A stretch of 8,558 nt of DNA. Source: Deltaproteobacteria bacterium. GTDB taxonomy: Bacteria; Desulfobacterota; Desulfobulbia; Desulfobulbales; VMSU01. The notes under the pieces are model-generated. The model ran no database searches. It was given only the letters and a program-made list of their open reading frames with translations, and had not been told where the DNA came from. The position numbers and the translations under genes were made by a program. The number at the start of each line of letters is the position of its first letter. The stretch's first letter is position 1. This document shows positions 1 to 8,457 of the stretch, in pieces. Location: positions 1-8,558 of the forward strand of contig JAJYJA010000104.1 of assembly GCA_021789795.1 (NCBI GenBank). Reading direction: 5' to 3'.

Positions 1-2
1 GC

Positions 3-1595
3 GAGGAGGCCGAGATTCTCATCCTGGAGAAGGGGCCGTTCATCTCCTACGCCAACTGCGGACTGCCCTACTACCTGTCCGGGATCATTCCCAAACGCGA
101 CCACCTGATCGTGGTCGATCCTCCCTTTTTCAAGCAGCGCTTCAACGTCGAGGTCAATACCGGCCACGAGGTGCTGGCCATCGACCGGGCGGCCAAGACG
201 GTGACGGTGCGCGACACCGTCCGCGACCGCAGCTTCGCCGAGCCCTACGACAAGTTGATCCTGACCACCGGCTCCACCCCGGTCATCCCGCCCCTGGCCG
301 GGGTGGAGCTGCCCTTCGTCTTTACCGCTAGAACCCTGTCCGACACGGACCGACTCTTCCGCTTCCTGCTCGAGCGCTCGCCCCGGCGGGCGGTGGTCAT
401 CGGCAGCGGCCTCATCGGCATCGAGACGGCGGAGAACCTGGTGGCCAGGGGGATAGAGACCACCATGATCGCCCGCCGGGGGCAGATCCTCTCCTTCCTC
501 GACCCGGAAATGGCCGAACAGGTGGCCCGCCACTGCGAGGTCAAGGGCCTCCACCCCCTGGTCAACGAACGGGTCGCCGCCATCCGCCAAGACCACGGGC
601 GAGGGGTGGTGGAAACCGAAAGCGGCAAGGCGATCGAGGCCGACCTGGTGGTCCTGGCGGTGGGGGTGCGGCCCAACGTCACCCTGGCCAAGGAGGCGGG
701 GCTGACCATCGGCATAACCGGCGGGATCAAAGTCGATGAAGGGATGCGCACCTCCGACCCCGACATCCTGGCCGCCGGCGACTGCGTGGAGACGGTGCAC
801 CTGGTGACCGGCGCCCCGGCCCTGCTGCCGATGGCCGCCGCCGCCAACAAGGGTGGCCGGGCCGCCGGGGCCAACGCCCTGGGCCGGGACCTGCGGCTGC
901 CGGGGGCCACCGGCACCGTGATCGTCAAGGTCTTCGACCTGACGGTGGCGATCACCGGACTCTCGGAGCGTCAGGCGGCGGAGGCCGGTGGCAACCCCTT
1001 CGTCTCCTATGTGGTGGCGCCGCACCACGCCGGCTACTACCCCGGCGCCCAATCGATGCAGATGAAGATCATCGCCTCGGCCAACAGCGGCCGCCTACTG
1101 GGGGCCCAGATCGTGGGTCGGGAGGGGGTGGACAAACGCATCGATGTCCTGGCCTGCGCCCTCTACAACCGGATGCGGGCCGAGGACCTGATCCACCTCG
1201 ACCTGGCCTACGCCCCGCCCTTCTCCTCGGCCCGCGACCTGGTGATCGTGGCCGGGGCCCTGGCCCAAAACTACCGGGCCGGCGACTGGCGGCCCATCAC
1301 CCCGGTGGCCCTGCGGGAGCGGCTAACCGCCCAGGATAAGAGCTTCACCCTGCTCGACGTCCGCACCCCCATCGAGGTAAAAAGCGGGGTGATTGCCGGG
1401 GCCAGGCACATCCCGGTCGATCAGTTGCGGGAGCGGCTGGGCGAGCTCGATCCGACCCGTGAGACCATCGTCTATTGCCGGGTGGGACTCAGGGCCTACC
1501 TCGCCAACCGTATCCTGGCCCAACACGGCTTCGACAAGCTGCTCACCCTAAGCGGCGGCACCGCCGCCTGGCCCTACGAGTTGGAACGGCCATAA
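3..1595 (+). CDS. CoA-disulfide / persulfide reductase with C-terminal rhodanese domain (5' partial)
   Basis: FAD- and NAD(P)H-dependent pyridine nucleotide-disulfide oxidoreductase of the CoA-disulfide reductase type, fused to a rhodanese domain. Relatives reduce CoA disulfide, CoA persulfide or polysulfide in the cytoplasm. The frame is open from the window edge and begins upstream. The redox cysteine lies in SYANCGLPYY (Cys codon 57-59); matching it to Cys43 of the Staphylococcus aureus enzyme implies about 24 missing residues, including the N-terminal FAD GxGxxG motif. A GTG at 111 is an internal valine, not the start, because it would remove the active site. Visible landmarks in order: NAD(P)H-binding GSGLIG (402-419), FAD-contacting AAGDC (771-785), dimerisation-domain YYPGAQ and YAPPFSSARD (about 1209-1238), then rhodanese with LLDVRTP (1350-1370) and active loop CRVGLRA (Cys codon 1476-1478). 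The implied full length of about 554 residues suits the fusion family. Substrate (CoA disulfide or persulfide) cannot be decided from sequence. recC follows after 9 bases, probably in the same transcript. Confidence 0.93.
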   Translation, partial: EEAEILILEKGPFISYANCGLPYYLSGIIPKRDHLIVVDPPFFKQRFNVEVNTGHEVLAIDRAAKTVTVRDTVRDRSFAEPYDKLILTTGSTPVIPPLAGVELPFVFTARTLSDTDRLFRFLLERSPRRAVVIGSGLIGIETAENLVARGIETTMIARRGQILSFLDPEMAEQVARHCEVKGLHPLVNERVAAIRQDHGRGVVETESGKAIEADLVVLAVGVRPNVTLAKEAGLTIGITGGIKVDEGMRTSDPDILAAGDCVETVHLVTGAPALLPMAAAANKGGRAAGANALGRDLRLPGATGTVIVKVFDLTVAITGLSERQAAEAGGNPFVSYVVAPHHAGYYPGAQSMQMKIIASANSGRLLGAQIVGREGVDKRIDVLACALYNRMRAEDLIHLDLAYAPPFSSARDLVIVAGALAQNYRAGDWRPITPVALRERLTAQDKSFTLLDVRTPIEVKSGVIAGARHIPVDQLRERLGELDPTRETIVYCRVGLRAYLANRILAQHGFDKLLTLSGGTAAWPYELERP

Positions 1596-1604
1596 GCAGC
1601 CGCC

Positions 1605-4600
1605 ATGCTCGTCCTCCACCAGGCAAACCGCACCGAGTCCCTGCTCGACGGCCTGCTCGAACTGCTCTCCCGGCCCCTATCCGATCCCCTGCGGCCCGAG
1701 ACCATCCTGGTGCAGAGCCAAGGCATGGCCCGCTGGCTGGCCCTGAGAATCGCCAAGGCCCAGGGGGTGGCGGCCAACCTCGAATTCCCCTTCCCCTCCG
1801 CCTTTCTCTGGCGGCTGATGGGACAAACAACGCCCGACGGGCCTTCCCCCTACGGGCCGGGCCCCCTGCGCTGGGCACTGATGGAGCTGATCTCCCGCCA
1901 GGGGGACGAGCCGGACTTGGCGCCCCTGACCGCCTATCTCCAGGGCCCGGGGGCGGAGTTGAAGCGCTACCACCTAGCCGGACGGCTGGCCGGGCTGCTC
2001 GACCGCTACCTGGTTTACCGGCCCGACTGGATCAAGGATTGGGACCAGGGCCGGGGCCAAGGATGGCAGCCCGCCCTCTGGCGGGAACTGACCCGGCACT
2101 TAGGCCCCCATCACCGGCTGGCGCTGCAAGAACGCCTGGCTGAGGCCTTAAACGATCCCCGGCCGACTATCCAGCTCGACCTGCCCGAACGTCTGATCCT
2201 CTTCGGCGTCCCGGCCCTGCCCGAGAGTCATCTTCAACTTTTCGACCACCTCTCCCGGCGGATGGAAACCCACCTCTTCCTGCTCACCCCCAGCGGCCAG
2301 TTCTGGGCCGATCTGGCGGACCGCCGGCAACTGGCCAAGGCCAGCCTGCGGCACGGCCAACTCGACCCCCAGGCCGACCTGCACCTGGACCAGGGCTGCC
2401 CGCTGCTCATGGGCCTGGGCCGGCTAGGCCGGGAGTTCCAGGCCCTCCTCGCCGAGTTCGACACCCAGCCCGGCGGGGAGAATTTCCACCAACCCGGCGC
2501 CGATACCGTGCTCGGACTGCTGCAATCTGACTTAAACGCCGCCCTGGAACAGGGGCCGCTCCCGGATGACGAACGTCCGGCGGCGGACGACCGTTCGCTC
2601 GTCATCCACAGCGCCCACAGCCCCCTCCGGGAGGTGGAGATCCTCCGCGACCAGTTGCTCGACCTCCTCGCCCGCCACCCGCTCCTGGAGGCCGAGGACA
2701 TCCTGGTCATGGCCCCGGACATCGCCGCCTACGCCCCCCTGGTAGAGGCGGTGTTCGCGGAACACGCCGGGGAAGGCGCCCACCTGCCTTTCGGCATCGC
2801 CGGCCAGGGTGACGCCGGGCCGTTCACCAAGACCTTTATCGAGCTTCTTGACCTCCTCGCCTCCCGGTTCCCGGTCTCCCAGACCCTGGCCTTTCTGGAA
2901 CAGGAACCGGTGCGGCGGAGGTTCTCCCTGACCGGCGACGAGCTGGAGCTGATCCGCGCCTGGGCCAGGCAGGCGAACATCAACTGGGGCCTTTCCCCCG
3001 GACACCGGGCCCAGTTAGGGGTGCCAGAGGAGACGCCGGGGTCATGGCGCACCGGGCTTGACGGCCTGCTTCTGGGGCTCGTCACCCCGCCGGGCGCGGA
3101 TCTGCTGCACGGGCTGCTGCCCCGCGACTGTCTGGAGATCGGCCAGGGCCCGCTCCTGGCCCGGCTGCTGGACATCGTGGAGGCCCTGGAAAGACTGGCT
3201 GGAGAGGCCGCCATCGCCCGGCCCCTGGCAAGCTGGCGGGACTTGCTCCTTAAGGCCCTTGACCAATTTCTGCGCCCCAACGAGGAGGAAGGAATCGAGC
3301 AACAAAACCTGCGCCAGGCCGTGAACGGTCTGGCTAAAGACGGGGCCCAGGCCCGGCACCAGGAGAGCTTGCCCCTGGAGGTGATCCGGGCCGCCATCCT
3401 CGACCGGCTGCCCGCCTCCGGGGGGCGTTTCCCCTGCGGACGCCTCACCTTCTCCCAACTGGCGCCCATGCGCGGCATCCCCTTCCCGGTCATCTGCCTC
3501 CTGGGGATGAACGACACGGCCTTTCCCCGCGACGAGCGGCCCTTAAGCTTCGACCTGATGGCGGCGCAGCCCCGGCCCGGCGACCAGCGCCGCCGCGACG
3601 ACGACCGTTATCTCTTCCTGGAGACCATCCTCTCGGCCAGGAAGGTGCTGTATCTGAGCTACGTGGGCAAAAACCGCGACCAGGGCCCGGCCCCCCCCTC
3701 GGTGGTGATCAGCGAGCTGCTCGACCACCTCGGCCACCGCCTGGCCCTGGACCCGGAGGCCTGCGAGCGACGCTTCCTTACCCAGCATCCCCTGCAACCT
3801 TTCTCCCGGCGCTACTTCGCCGGCGACGGACGGCTGTTTAGCTACTCCTCCCGCAATCTACTGATCGCCCAATCATTACTGGCGCCCCCCGCCACCTACC
3901 CCGGCCTGTTCGCCGGCCACCCGGAAACGGAGCCCGACCCGAAGGAGGGGGAGATCGAGCTGGAGACGCTGATCGACTTTTTCACCCATCCGGTGCGCTT
4001 CCTGCTCCAAAAACGCTACGACCTCCACCTCGACCCGCGGGAGGAGGAGCCTTTCGACCGGGAGCCATTCGACCTGGATCACCTCAAGGCCTACAACCTG
4101 CGCTCGCGACTGACCAAACAGACCCTGTCAACGGGCGGGGCCGATCGCCTGCCGGTGGTTCAGGCCCGGGGCGAGGTGGCCTGGGGCTTGACCGGGCGGC
4201 TGCAATACCAAGGCTGCCAGGCCGAGGTGGAGCAGCTCGCCCGGCGGGTGCGCGAGCTGGGCGGCGAACCACGACCGCCGCTGCCGGTGCGGCTCGACCT
4301 GGGGGGGACGCTGCTCTTCGGCACCCTAAACAACCTTAGCCAGGACGGCCAACTCCTGTACCGGGCCGGAAAGCTATCCTCCCAGAGCCACGCCGATCTC
4401 ATCAAACTCTGGCTCCGGCATTTAGTCCTCTGCCTGGCTCAGCCCGAAGACCAGCCCCAGGCGAGCTTCATCTACCAGGACGGCCTGTGGCGGCACGAGT
4501 TCCAACCCCAGGCCCGCCAGCACCTGCTCCGGCTGCTAGTTCTTTACCGTTACGGCCAGCGCCGGCCCCTGCCCCTGCTGCCCAAGGCCTCCCTGGCCTA

Positions 4601-4820
4601 CGCGAAGAAACTGGAGGCGGGCGGCGCCCAGGCCCTGGAACAGGCACGCCAGACCTGGGAGGAAGGCGCCTTCAACCAGGAGCCGGAAGGCCGCGACCCT
4701 TATCTGGCGGCGGCCTTCGGCGATCTCGACCCCCTGGCGGGCGACGGCCCTTACGACTTTGCCGAGGTGGCCCGGCTGGCCCTCGTCCCGCCCCTCTCCC
4801 TGGGTAGCAAACGATCATGA
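1605..4820 (+). CDS. recC: RecBCD enzyme subunit RecC (exodeoxyribonuclease V gamma chain)
   Basis: RecC is the scaffold and Chi-recognition subunit of RecBCD: it splits the duplex and channels the single strands, scanning the 3' strand for Chi. The 1071-residue product compares with 1122 in E. coli. Family landmarks run throughout: ILVQSQGMARWL (34-45), AANLEFPFPSAFLW (56-69), YLVYRPDW (135-142), SAHSPLREVEIL (336-347), ILVMAPDI (366-373), PMRGIPFPVICLLGMND (621-637), a downstream RRRDDDRYLFLE block, and LETLIDFFTHPVRF (786-799), which opens the nuclease-like C-terminal fold. The N-terminus has no Walker A motif, as expected for the catalytically dead helicase fold of RecC and unlike RecB. 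The ATG at 1605 was chosen because it begins the conserved MLxxxxxNR N-terminus and lies 9 bases after the previous stop; no good Shine-Dalgarno is visible, so translational coupling is likely. The stop overlaps the recB start by 4 bases. Several predicted Chi-contacting positions differ from E. coli. Confidence 0.97.
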   Translation: MLVLHQANRTESLLDGLLELLSRPLSDPLRPETILVQSQGMARWLALRIAKAQGVAANLEFPFPSAFLWRLMGQTTPDGPSPYGPGPLRWALMELISRQGDEPDLAPLTAYLQGPGAELKRYHLAGRLAGLLDRYLVYRPDWIKDWDQGRGQGWQPALWRELTRHLGPHHRLALQERLAEALNDPRPTIQLDLPERLILFGVPALPESHLQLFDHLSRRMETHLFLLTPSGQFWADLADRRQLAKASLRHGQLDPQADLHLDQGCPLLMGLGRLGREFQALLAEFDTQPGGENFHQPGADTVLGLLQSDLNAALEQGPLPDDERPAADDRSLVIHSAHSPLREVEILRDQLLDLLARHPLLEAEDILVMAPDIAAYAPLVEAVFAEHAGEGAHLPFGIAGQGDAGPFTKTFIELLDLLASRFPVSQTLAFLEQEPVRRRFSLTGDELELIRAWARQANINWGLSPGHRAQLGVPEETPGSWRTGLDGLLLGLVTPPGADLLHGLLPRDCLEIGQGPLLARLLDIVEALERLAGEAAIARPLASWRDLLLKALDQFLRPNEEEGIEQQNLRQAVNGLAKDGAQARHQESLPLEVIRAAILDRLPASGGRFPCGRLTFSQLAPMRGIPFPVICLLGMNDTAFPRDERPLSFDLMAAQPRPGDQRRRDDDRYLFLETILSARKVLYLSYVGKNRDQGPAPPSVVISELLDHLGHRLALDPEACERRFLTQHPLQPFSRRYFAGDGRLFSYSSRNLLIAQSLLAPPATYPGLFAGHPETEPDPKEGEIELETLIDFFTHPVRFLLQKRYDLHLDPREEEPFDREPFDLDHLKAYNLRSRLTKQTLSTGGADRLPVVQARGEVAWGLTGRLQYQGCQAEVEQLARRVRELGGEPRPPLPVRLDLGGTLLFGTLNNLSQDGQLLYRAGKLSSQSHADLIKLWLRHLVLCLAQPEDQPQASFIYQDGLWRHEFQPQARQHLLRLLVLYRYGQRRPLPLLPKASLAYAKKLEAGGAQALEQARQTWEEGAFNQEPEGRDPYLAAAFGDLDPLAGDGPYDFAEVARLALVPPLSLGSKRS

Positions 4821-7800
4821 TCCACCCCTTAGACCCGCTCCGCATCCCGCTTACCGGCCGGCACCTGATCGAGGCCAGCGCCGGCACCGGCAAGACCTAC
4901 GCCATCACCGGGCTCTACCTCCGGCTGCTGCTGGAGGAGGAACGCCCTATCTCCCAGCTCCTGGTGGTGACCTACACCGAGGCCGCCTGCCAGGAGTTGC
5001 GGGACAAACTGCGCGCCCGGCTGCTCAGCGCCCGCCGCCTCCTTCTGGGCCAAGGCCGCCCCGGTGAGGATCCCTTCCTCGCCGAGCTCCTGCACGGATA
5101 CCAGACCACGGGCCGGGGCCAGGCGCGGCTCTCCGCCCTGCTCGTCCAGGCCCTGCTCGACTTCGACCTGGCGCCGGTGTTCACCATCCACGGGTTCTGC
5201 CAGCGGGCCTTGCAGGACTCGGCCTTCGAGAGCGGCGCCCCCTTCACCCTCGAATTAATCGAGAGCGACAGCGAACTGCGGCAACAGACGATCGACGACT
5301 ACTGGCGCAGCCGCTCGCCCGCTTGGCCGCCGGCCCTGACCGCCCAACTCCTGGCGGACGGCCTGCTCCCCGACCGGCTGCCGAATCGGCTCGACAAGGC
5401 CCTGCAGGTGATGAGTCAAAACGGGGAGTCCGCCCTCCGTCTTCCCCGCCACCGGACGGTCGCAGACCTCGATCCCACGCTTATCAAACGTCTGGCCGAA
5501 CTCTGGCAACAGGAGGGCCAAGACCTCCGCCGTCTGCTACGGGAGGCCAAGGACCTAAGCCGCAGCGAGGCTAATTACCGTCAGGACGTGCTGGAGAGGC
5601 TGTTCGCCGAACTCGACCTCCGGCTGACCGACCCTGACCCCACGGCCCCGCCGCTTACCGCCCTCGGACGCCTGAGCCAGTCGGCGTTGGCCGCCGGCAC
5701 CAAGAGGGGCGGACAGCCGCCCAGCCACCCCTTCTTCGCCCTGGCCGAACAGCTGCGACGCGAGGTCGAGGAGGCCAGAAACGGCATCCTCCTCGACCTG
5801 CTGCGACATCTGGGCCCGGCGCTGGCAGCGGTCAAGGAGGGGGCGGGGATGGCGTCTTTCGACGACCTCCTCACCCGGCTGCGGGCCGGGCTGCGGGATC
5901 AAAAGTCCGGCCCGGCGCTCGCGGCCCGGCTGTTCGCCCAGTATCCGGTGGCCATGATCGACGAGTTTCAGGACACCGACCCAGTGCAGTACGAAATCTT
6001 CTCCACCATCTACCGGCAAGGCGGCGGACTGTTCTTGGTGGGCGACCCCAAGCAGGCCATCTACGGCTTCCGGGGGGCGGACATCTTCAGCTACTTAACC
6101 GCGGTTGACGAGACGAAAAACGCCCACACCCTGGAGATCAACTGGCGCTCCGAACCCGGACTGATCAAGGCCTGCAACCAACTGTTCGCCAGCCACCCCC
6201 GGCCCTTCCTGCTGGACGGGATCGGCTTCTCCCCGGTGCTCAGCCCCGAACGCCACCGGCGGCGGCTGATCATGACCGGCTCCCAGCCCTCCCAGCTCAC
6301 CGTCTTCACCTTCGCCAAGCAGGAAAGACGGGATCAGGCCAAGAAGACCATCGCCCGCTGGCTGGCCCGCCAGGTGCGACGACTCCTGACCCTGGCCTCA
6401 AATGGCCAGGCCTATTTCGAGACCGAGACGGACGGAACAAGGGAACCACTGAGGCCGGGCGACATCGCGGTGCTGGTGCGCAATCACCGGGAGGGGCGAA
6501 GGGTCAAGGAGGCCCTGGCCGAGTGCGGGCTGACGGCGGTAACCTCCTCCAGGCAGAGCGTCTTCCATACCCCGGAGGCCACCGAGCTGTCCCTGGTGCT
6601 GGAGGCGGTCGCCGAGCCTGGAGACGAACGACGGCTGCGGCGGGCCCTGGCCACCCGGCTGCTGGGGTACGATCTGGCGGCCCTGGCGGCCCTGGCCGAA
6701 AATCTAGCGGGCTGGGACTCAATCCGGGAGCGCCTCGCCGGACTGCACCGCCTGTGGCGGGCCCGGGGGCCGGCGGCGATGTTAAACCGGCTCCTGGCCG
6801 AGACCGGGGCCTGGCCGCGTCTGGCGGCCCAGAAGGACGGCGAGCGGCGGCTGACCAACCTCAGGCATCTCCTGGAGTTGCTGCAGCAGGCCAGCGACAC
6901 CGGGGCGTTCGGCCCGTCGGGACTGGTCCGCTGGCTGGCCGAACGCCGCCGGGAAGACGCCCGCCAGACCGGCGAGGCCAGCCTCCTGCGCCTGGAAAGC
7001 GACGAGAATCTGCTTAAGATCGTCACCATCCACAAGAGCAAGGGCCTACAGTATCCGGTGGTGCTGGCGCCCTTTCTCTGGGATTCCTCCTTCCTCGACC
7101 GCGCCCAGGAGCCGGTGGTGATCTGTCACGACCAAACGGGAGCCGCCATCGCCGACCTGGGCTCTGAGGATCGGGAGGAAAACCGGCTCCGGCAGCGCCG
7201 GGAGGCCCTGGCCGAGGAGCTGCGTCTGCTCTACGTGGCCCTGACCAGGGCCGAGAACCGCTGTCTGGTCTGCTGGTGCCAGGCCGCCTCCGGCCGGCGC
7301 TTCGCCACCGCCAGCTCACCCTTGCAGTACCTGTGCGCGGGCCGGGAAATGGGAGGGACAGACATCGTGGCCGCCCTGGAGAACGATTTCCAGGATGACG
7401 ACCAGGGACACAACCTGGCCGGACTCCACCGGGCGATCGCCGCCTCGGACGGGACGCTGGCGGCCATCGCGGCCCAGGAGGAAGAAAGTGAGGCCCCGCT
7501 GGCCGTGACGGCAACGCCGAGCCTATGCCCGGCCCGTTCCTTCACCCGCCCGCTCAACCGCAACCTGGGCCTGCGCAGCTTCTCCGGGCTGCAAATCAAG
7601 GAGGCGACCGGGCTAGCGGGCGAGGCCCCGGATCACGACGGCCAGGGCGACCCGGCCCCCTCCCCGTCATCCCCCCGGCGAGATGAGCAAAGGGACATGT
7701 TCTCCTTCCCGCGTGGCCCCGAGGCCGGCAGTTGCCTGCACGCCATCCTGGAGGAGCTGGACTTTCAGGAGCCCGATCCCGAGCCGGTGACGGCCTGGGT

Positions 7801-8380
7801 GCGGGATAAACTCATCGAGTTCGGGCTCGATACCGGGTGGGCGGTCACGGTGCGCGAATTCCTGTTCCGGCTGACCGCCGCCCCCCTGGATCAGGAGGGG
7901 AAGCTACGCTTAAATCTGATCTCCCGGCGGCAACGGGCAACTGAACTTGAGTTCTACTACCCGCTACCCCCGGTGGACGACGGCGAGCTGAAGGCGATGT
8001 TCGCCCGCTCCCGGCCACCCCTTAAGGCCGACGGACCGCGATGCGGATTCATGAAAGGCTTCATCGACCTGGTATTCGAGCACCAGGGACGCTATTACCT
8101 AGCCGACTACAAATCGAATTACCTGGGCCCCAGCTCCGAGGATTACGGCCAGGAGCGGATGGCTCAGGCCATGGACCAGGCCGGCTACGACCTTCAGGCC
8201 AGGATCTACGCCCTGGCCCTGCACCGATATCTAAGCAGAAGACTGAAGGACTACGACCCCGAGCGCCACTGGGGCGGGGTCTTCTACCTCTTCCTCCGAG
8301 GCATCGACCCGGAACGCGGCCCGGAACGAGGGGTTTACTTCCTCTCCCCGGACCGCCTGTGGGCGGGGAACGACCGGTGA
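4817..8380 (+). CDS. recB: RecBCD enzyme subunit RecB (helicase-nuclease, exodeoxyribonuclease V beta chain)
   Basis: RecB is the 3'-5' SF1A helicase and sole nuclease of RecBCD, and loads RecA after Chi. The 1187 residues match the 1180 of E. coli. Helicase motifs in order: EASAGTGKT (19-27, Walker A), TYTEAA (52-57), VFTIHGFCQ (121-129), MIDEFQDTD (380-388, Walker B/motif II), VGDPKQAIYGFRGAD (408-422, motif III), NWRS (442-445, motif IV), IVTIHKSKGLQYP (735-747, motif V) and LLYVALTRAE (804-813, motif VI). A proline-, serine- and charge-rich linker (about 870-965) leads to the nuclease: His975 in GSCLHAILEELDF, a glutamate in ELEFYYP (1043-1049), GFIDLVF with Asp1084, ADYKSN with Asp1097 and Lys1099, and QARIY (1127-1131). 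The 13-residue Asp-Asp spacing equals E. coli Asp1067-Asp1080, with Lys1082 also matched, so the nuclease should be active. The C-terminus is about a dozen residues shorter than E. coli's. The ATG sits in an ATGA overlap with recC, indicating translational coupling; upstream GGGTAG (4802-4807) is a weak ribosome-binding site. Confidence 0.98.
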   Translation: MIHPLDPLRIPLTGRHLIEASAGTGKTYAITGLYLRLLLEEERPISQLLVVTYTEAACQELRDKLRARLLSARRLLLGQGRPGEDPFLAELLHGYQTTGRGQARLSALLVQALLDFDLAPVFTIHGFCQRALQDSAFESGAPFTLELIESDSELRQQTIDDYWRSRSPAWPPALTAQLLADGLLPDRLPNRLDKALQVMSQNGESALRLPRHRTVADLDPTLIKRLAELWQQEGQDLRRLLREAKDLSRSEANYRQDVLERLFAELDLRLTDPDPTAPPLTALGRLSQSALAAGTKRGGQPPSHPFFALAEQLRREVEEARNGILLDLLRHLGPALAAVKEGAGMASFDDLLTRLRAGLRDQKSGPALAARLFAQYPVAMIDEFQDTDPVQYEIFSTIYRQGGGLFLVGDPKQAIYGFRGADIFSYLTAVDETKNAHTLEINWRSEPGLIKACNQLFASHPRPFLLDGIGFSPVLSPERHRRRLIMTGSQPSQLTVFTFAKQERRDQAKKTIARWLARQVRRLLTLASNGQAYFETETDGTREPLRPGDIAVLVRNHREGRRVKEALAECGLTAVTSSRQSVFHTPEATELSLVLEAVAEPGDERRLRRALATRLLGYDLAALAALAENLAGWDSIRERLAGLHRLWRARGPAAMLNRLLAETGAWPRLAAQKDGERRLTNLRHLLELLQQASDTGAFGPSGLVRWLAERRREDARQTGEASLLRLESDENLLKIVTIHKSKGLQYPVVLAPFLWDSSFLDRAQEPVVICHDQTGAAIADLGSEDREENRLRQRREALAEELRLLYVALTRAENRCLVCWCQAASGRRFATASSPLQYLCAGREMGGTDIVAALENDFQDDDQGHNLAGLHRAIAASDGTLAAIAAQEEESEAPLAVTATPSLCPARSFTRPLNRNLGLRSFSGLQIKEATGLAGEAPDHDGQGDPAPSPSSPRRDEQRDMFSFPRGPEAGSCLHAILEELDFQEPDPEPVTAWVRDKLIEFGLDTGWAVTVREFLFRLTAAPLDQEGKLRLNLISRRQRATELEFYYPLPPVDDGELKAMFARSRPPLKADGPRCGFMKGFIDLVFEHQGRYYLADYKSNYLGPSSEDYGQERMAQAMDQAGYDLQARIYALALHRYLSRRLKDYDPERHWGGVFYLFLRGIDPERGPERGVYFLSPDRLWAGNDR

Positions 8381-8457
8381 ACGAAGGACGGCGGCGCCGA
8401 CTTAAACGAAGGTTAATCCTGCTGCGGGAAGGAAGACAGGGAAGGGATCAATCGTGA
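8377..8457 (+). CDS. Possible 26-residue basic small ORF overlapping the recB stop
   Basis: A GTG at 8377 overlaps the recB TGA (GTGA), an arrangement typical of translational coupling, and opens 26 codons ending at TGA 8455-8457. A GGGG run (8365-8368) lies 8 bases upstream, a possible weak Shine-Dalgarno. The peptide would have nine arginines and one lysine against three acidic residues, with a short hydrophobic LILL in the middle. I recognise no family, and it does not resemble a RecD N-terminus. It is also only the tail of a longer open frame running inside recB, so it may be chance in GC-rich DNA. Its last bases run into the repeat that begins near 8449. Confidence 0.15.
   Translation: MNEGRRRRLKRRLILLREGRQGRDQS

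Noticed and set aside
111..113. GTG as the start of the reductase
   Set aside because: The same frame is open back to the window edge and encodes the essential SYANCGLPYY redox motif upstream, so this is an internal valine codon.
245..955. Long open frame on the minus strand inside the reductase gene (236 codons)
   Set aside because: It lies wholly opposite a gene with clear family motifs. Its Arg/Ser/Pro-rich product is typical of shadow frames in GC-rich DNA.
1475..2143. Plus-strand 222-codon frame spanning the reductase-recC junction
   Set aside because: Overlaps the conserved rhodanese active site and the RecC N-terminus in another frame; the Pro/Arg/Ala-rich product matches no family I know.
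2729..3517. 262-codon minus-strand open frame inside recC, and others like it in recC and recB
   Set aside because: Low-complexity Arg/Ser/Pro composition, no recognisable motifs, and full overlap with confidently identified genes.
1605..8380. AddAB (RexAB) instead of RecBC
   Set aside because: The first protein has RecC landmarks (ILVQSxGMARWL, YLVYRPDW, CLLGMND) and no Walker A motif, and the second aligns with RecB through to ADYKSN and YLFLRG. AddB would carry a Walker A motif and iron-sulfur cysteines.
8388..8400. CGGCGCCG as a terminator hairpin after recB
   Set aside because: It is a perfect palindrome without loop room and has no following T-run, so it does not look like an intrinsic terminator.
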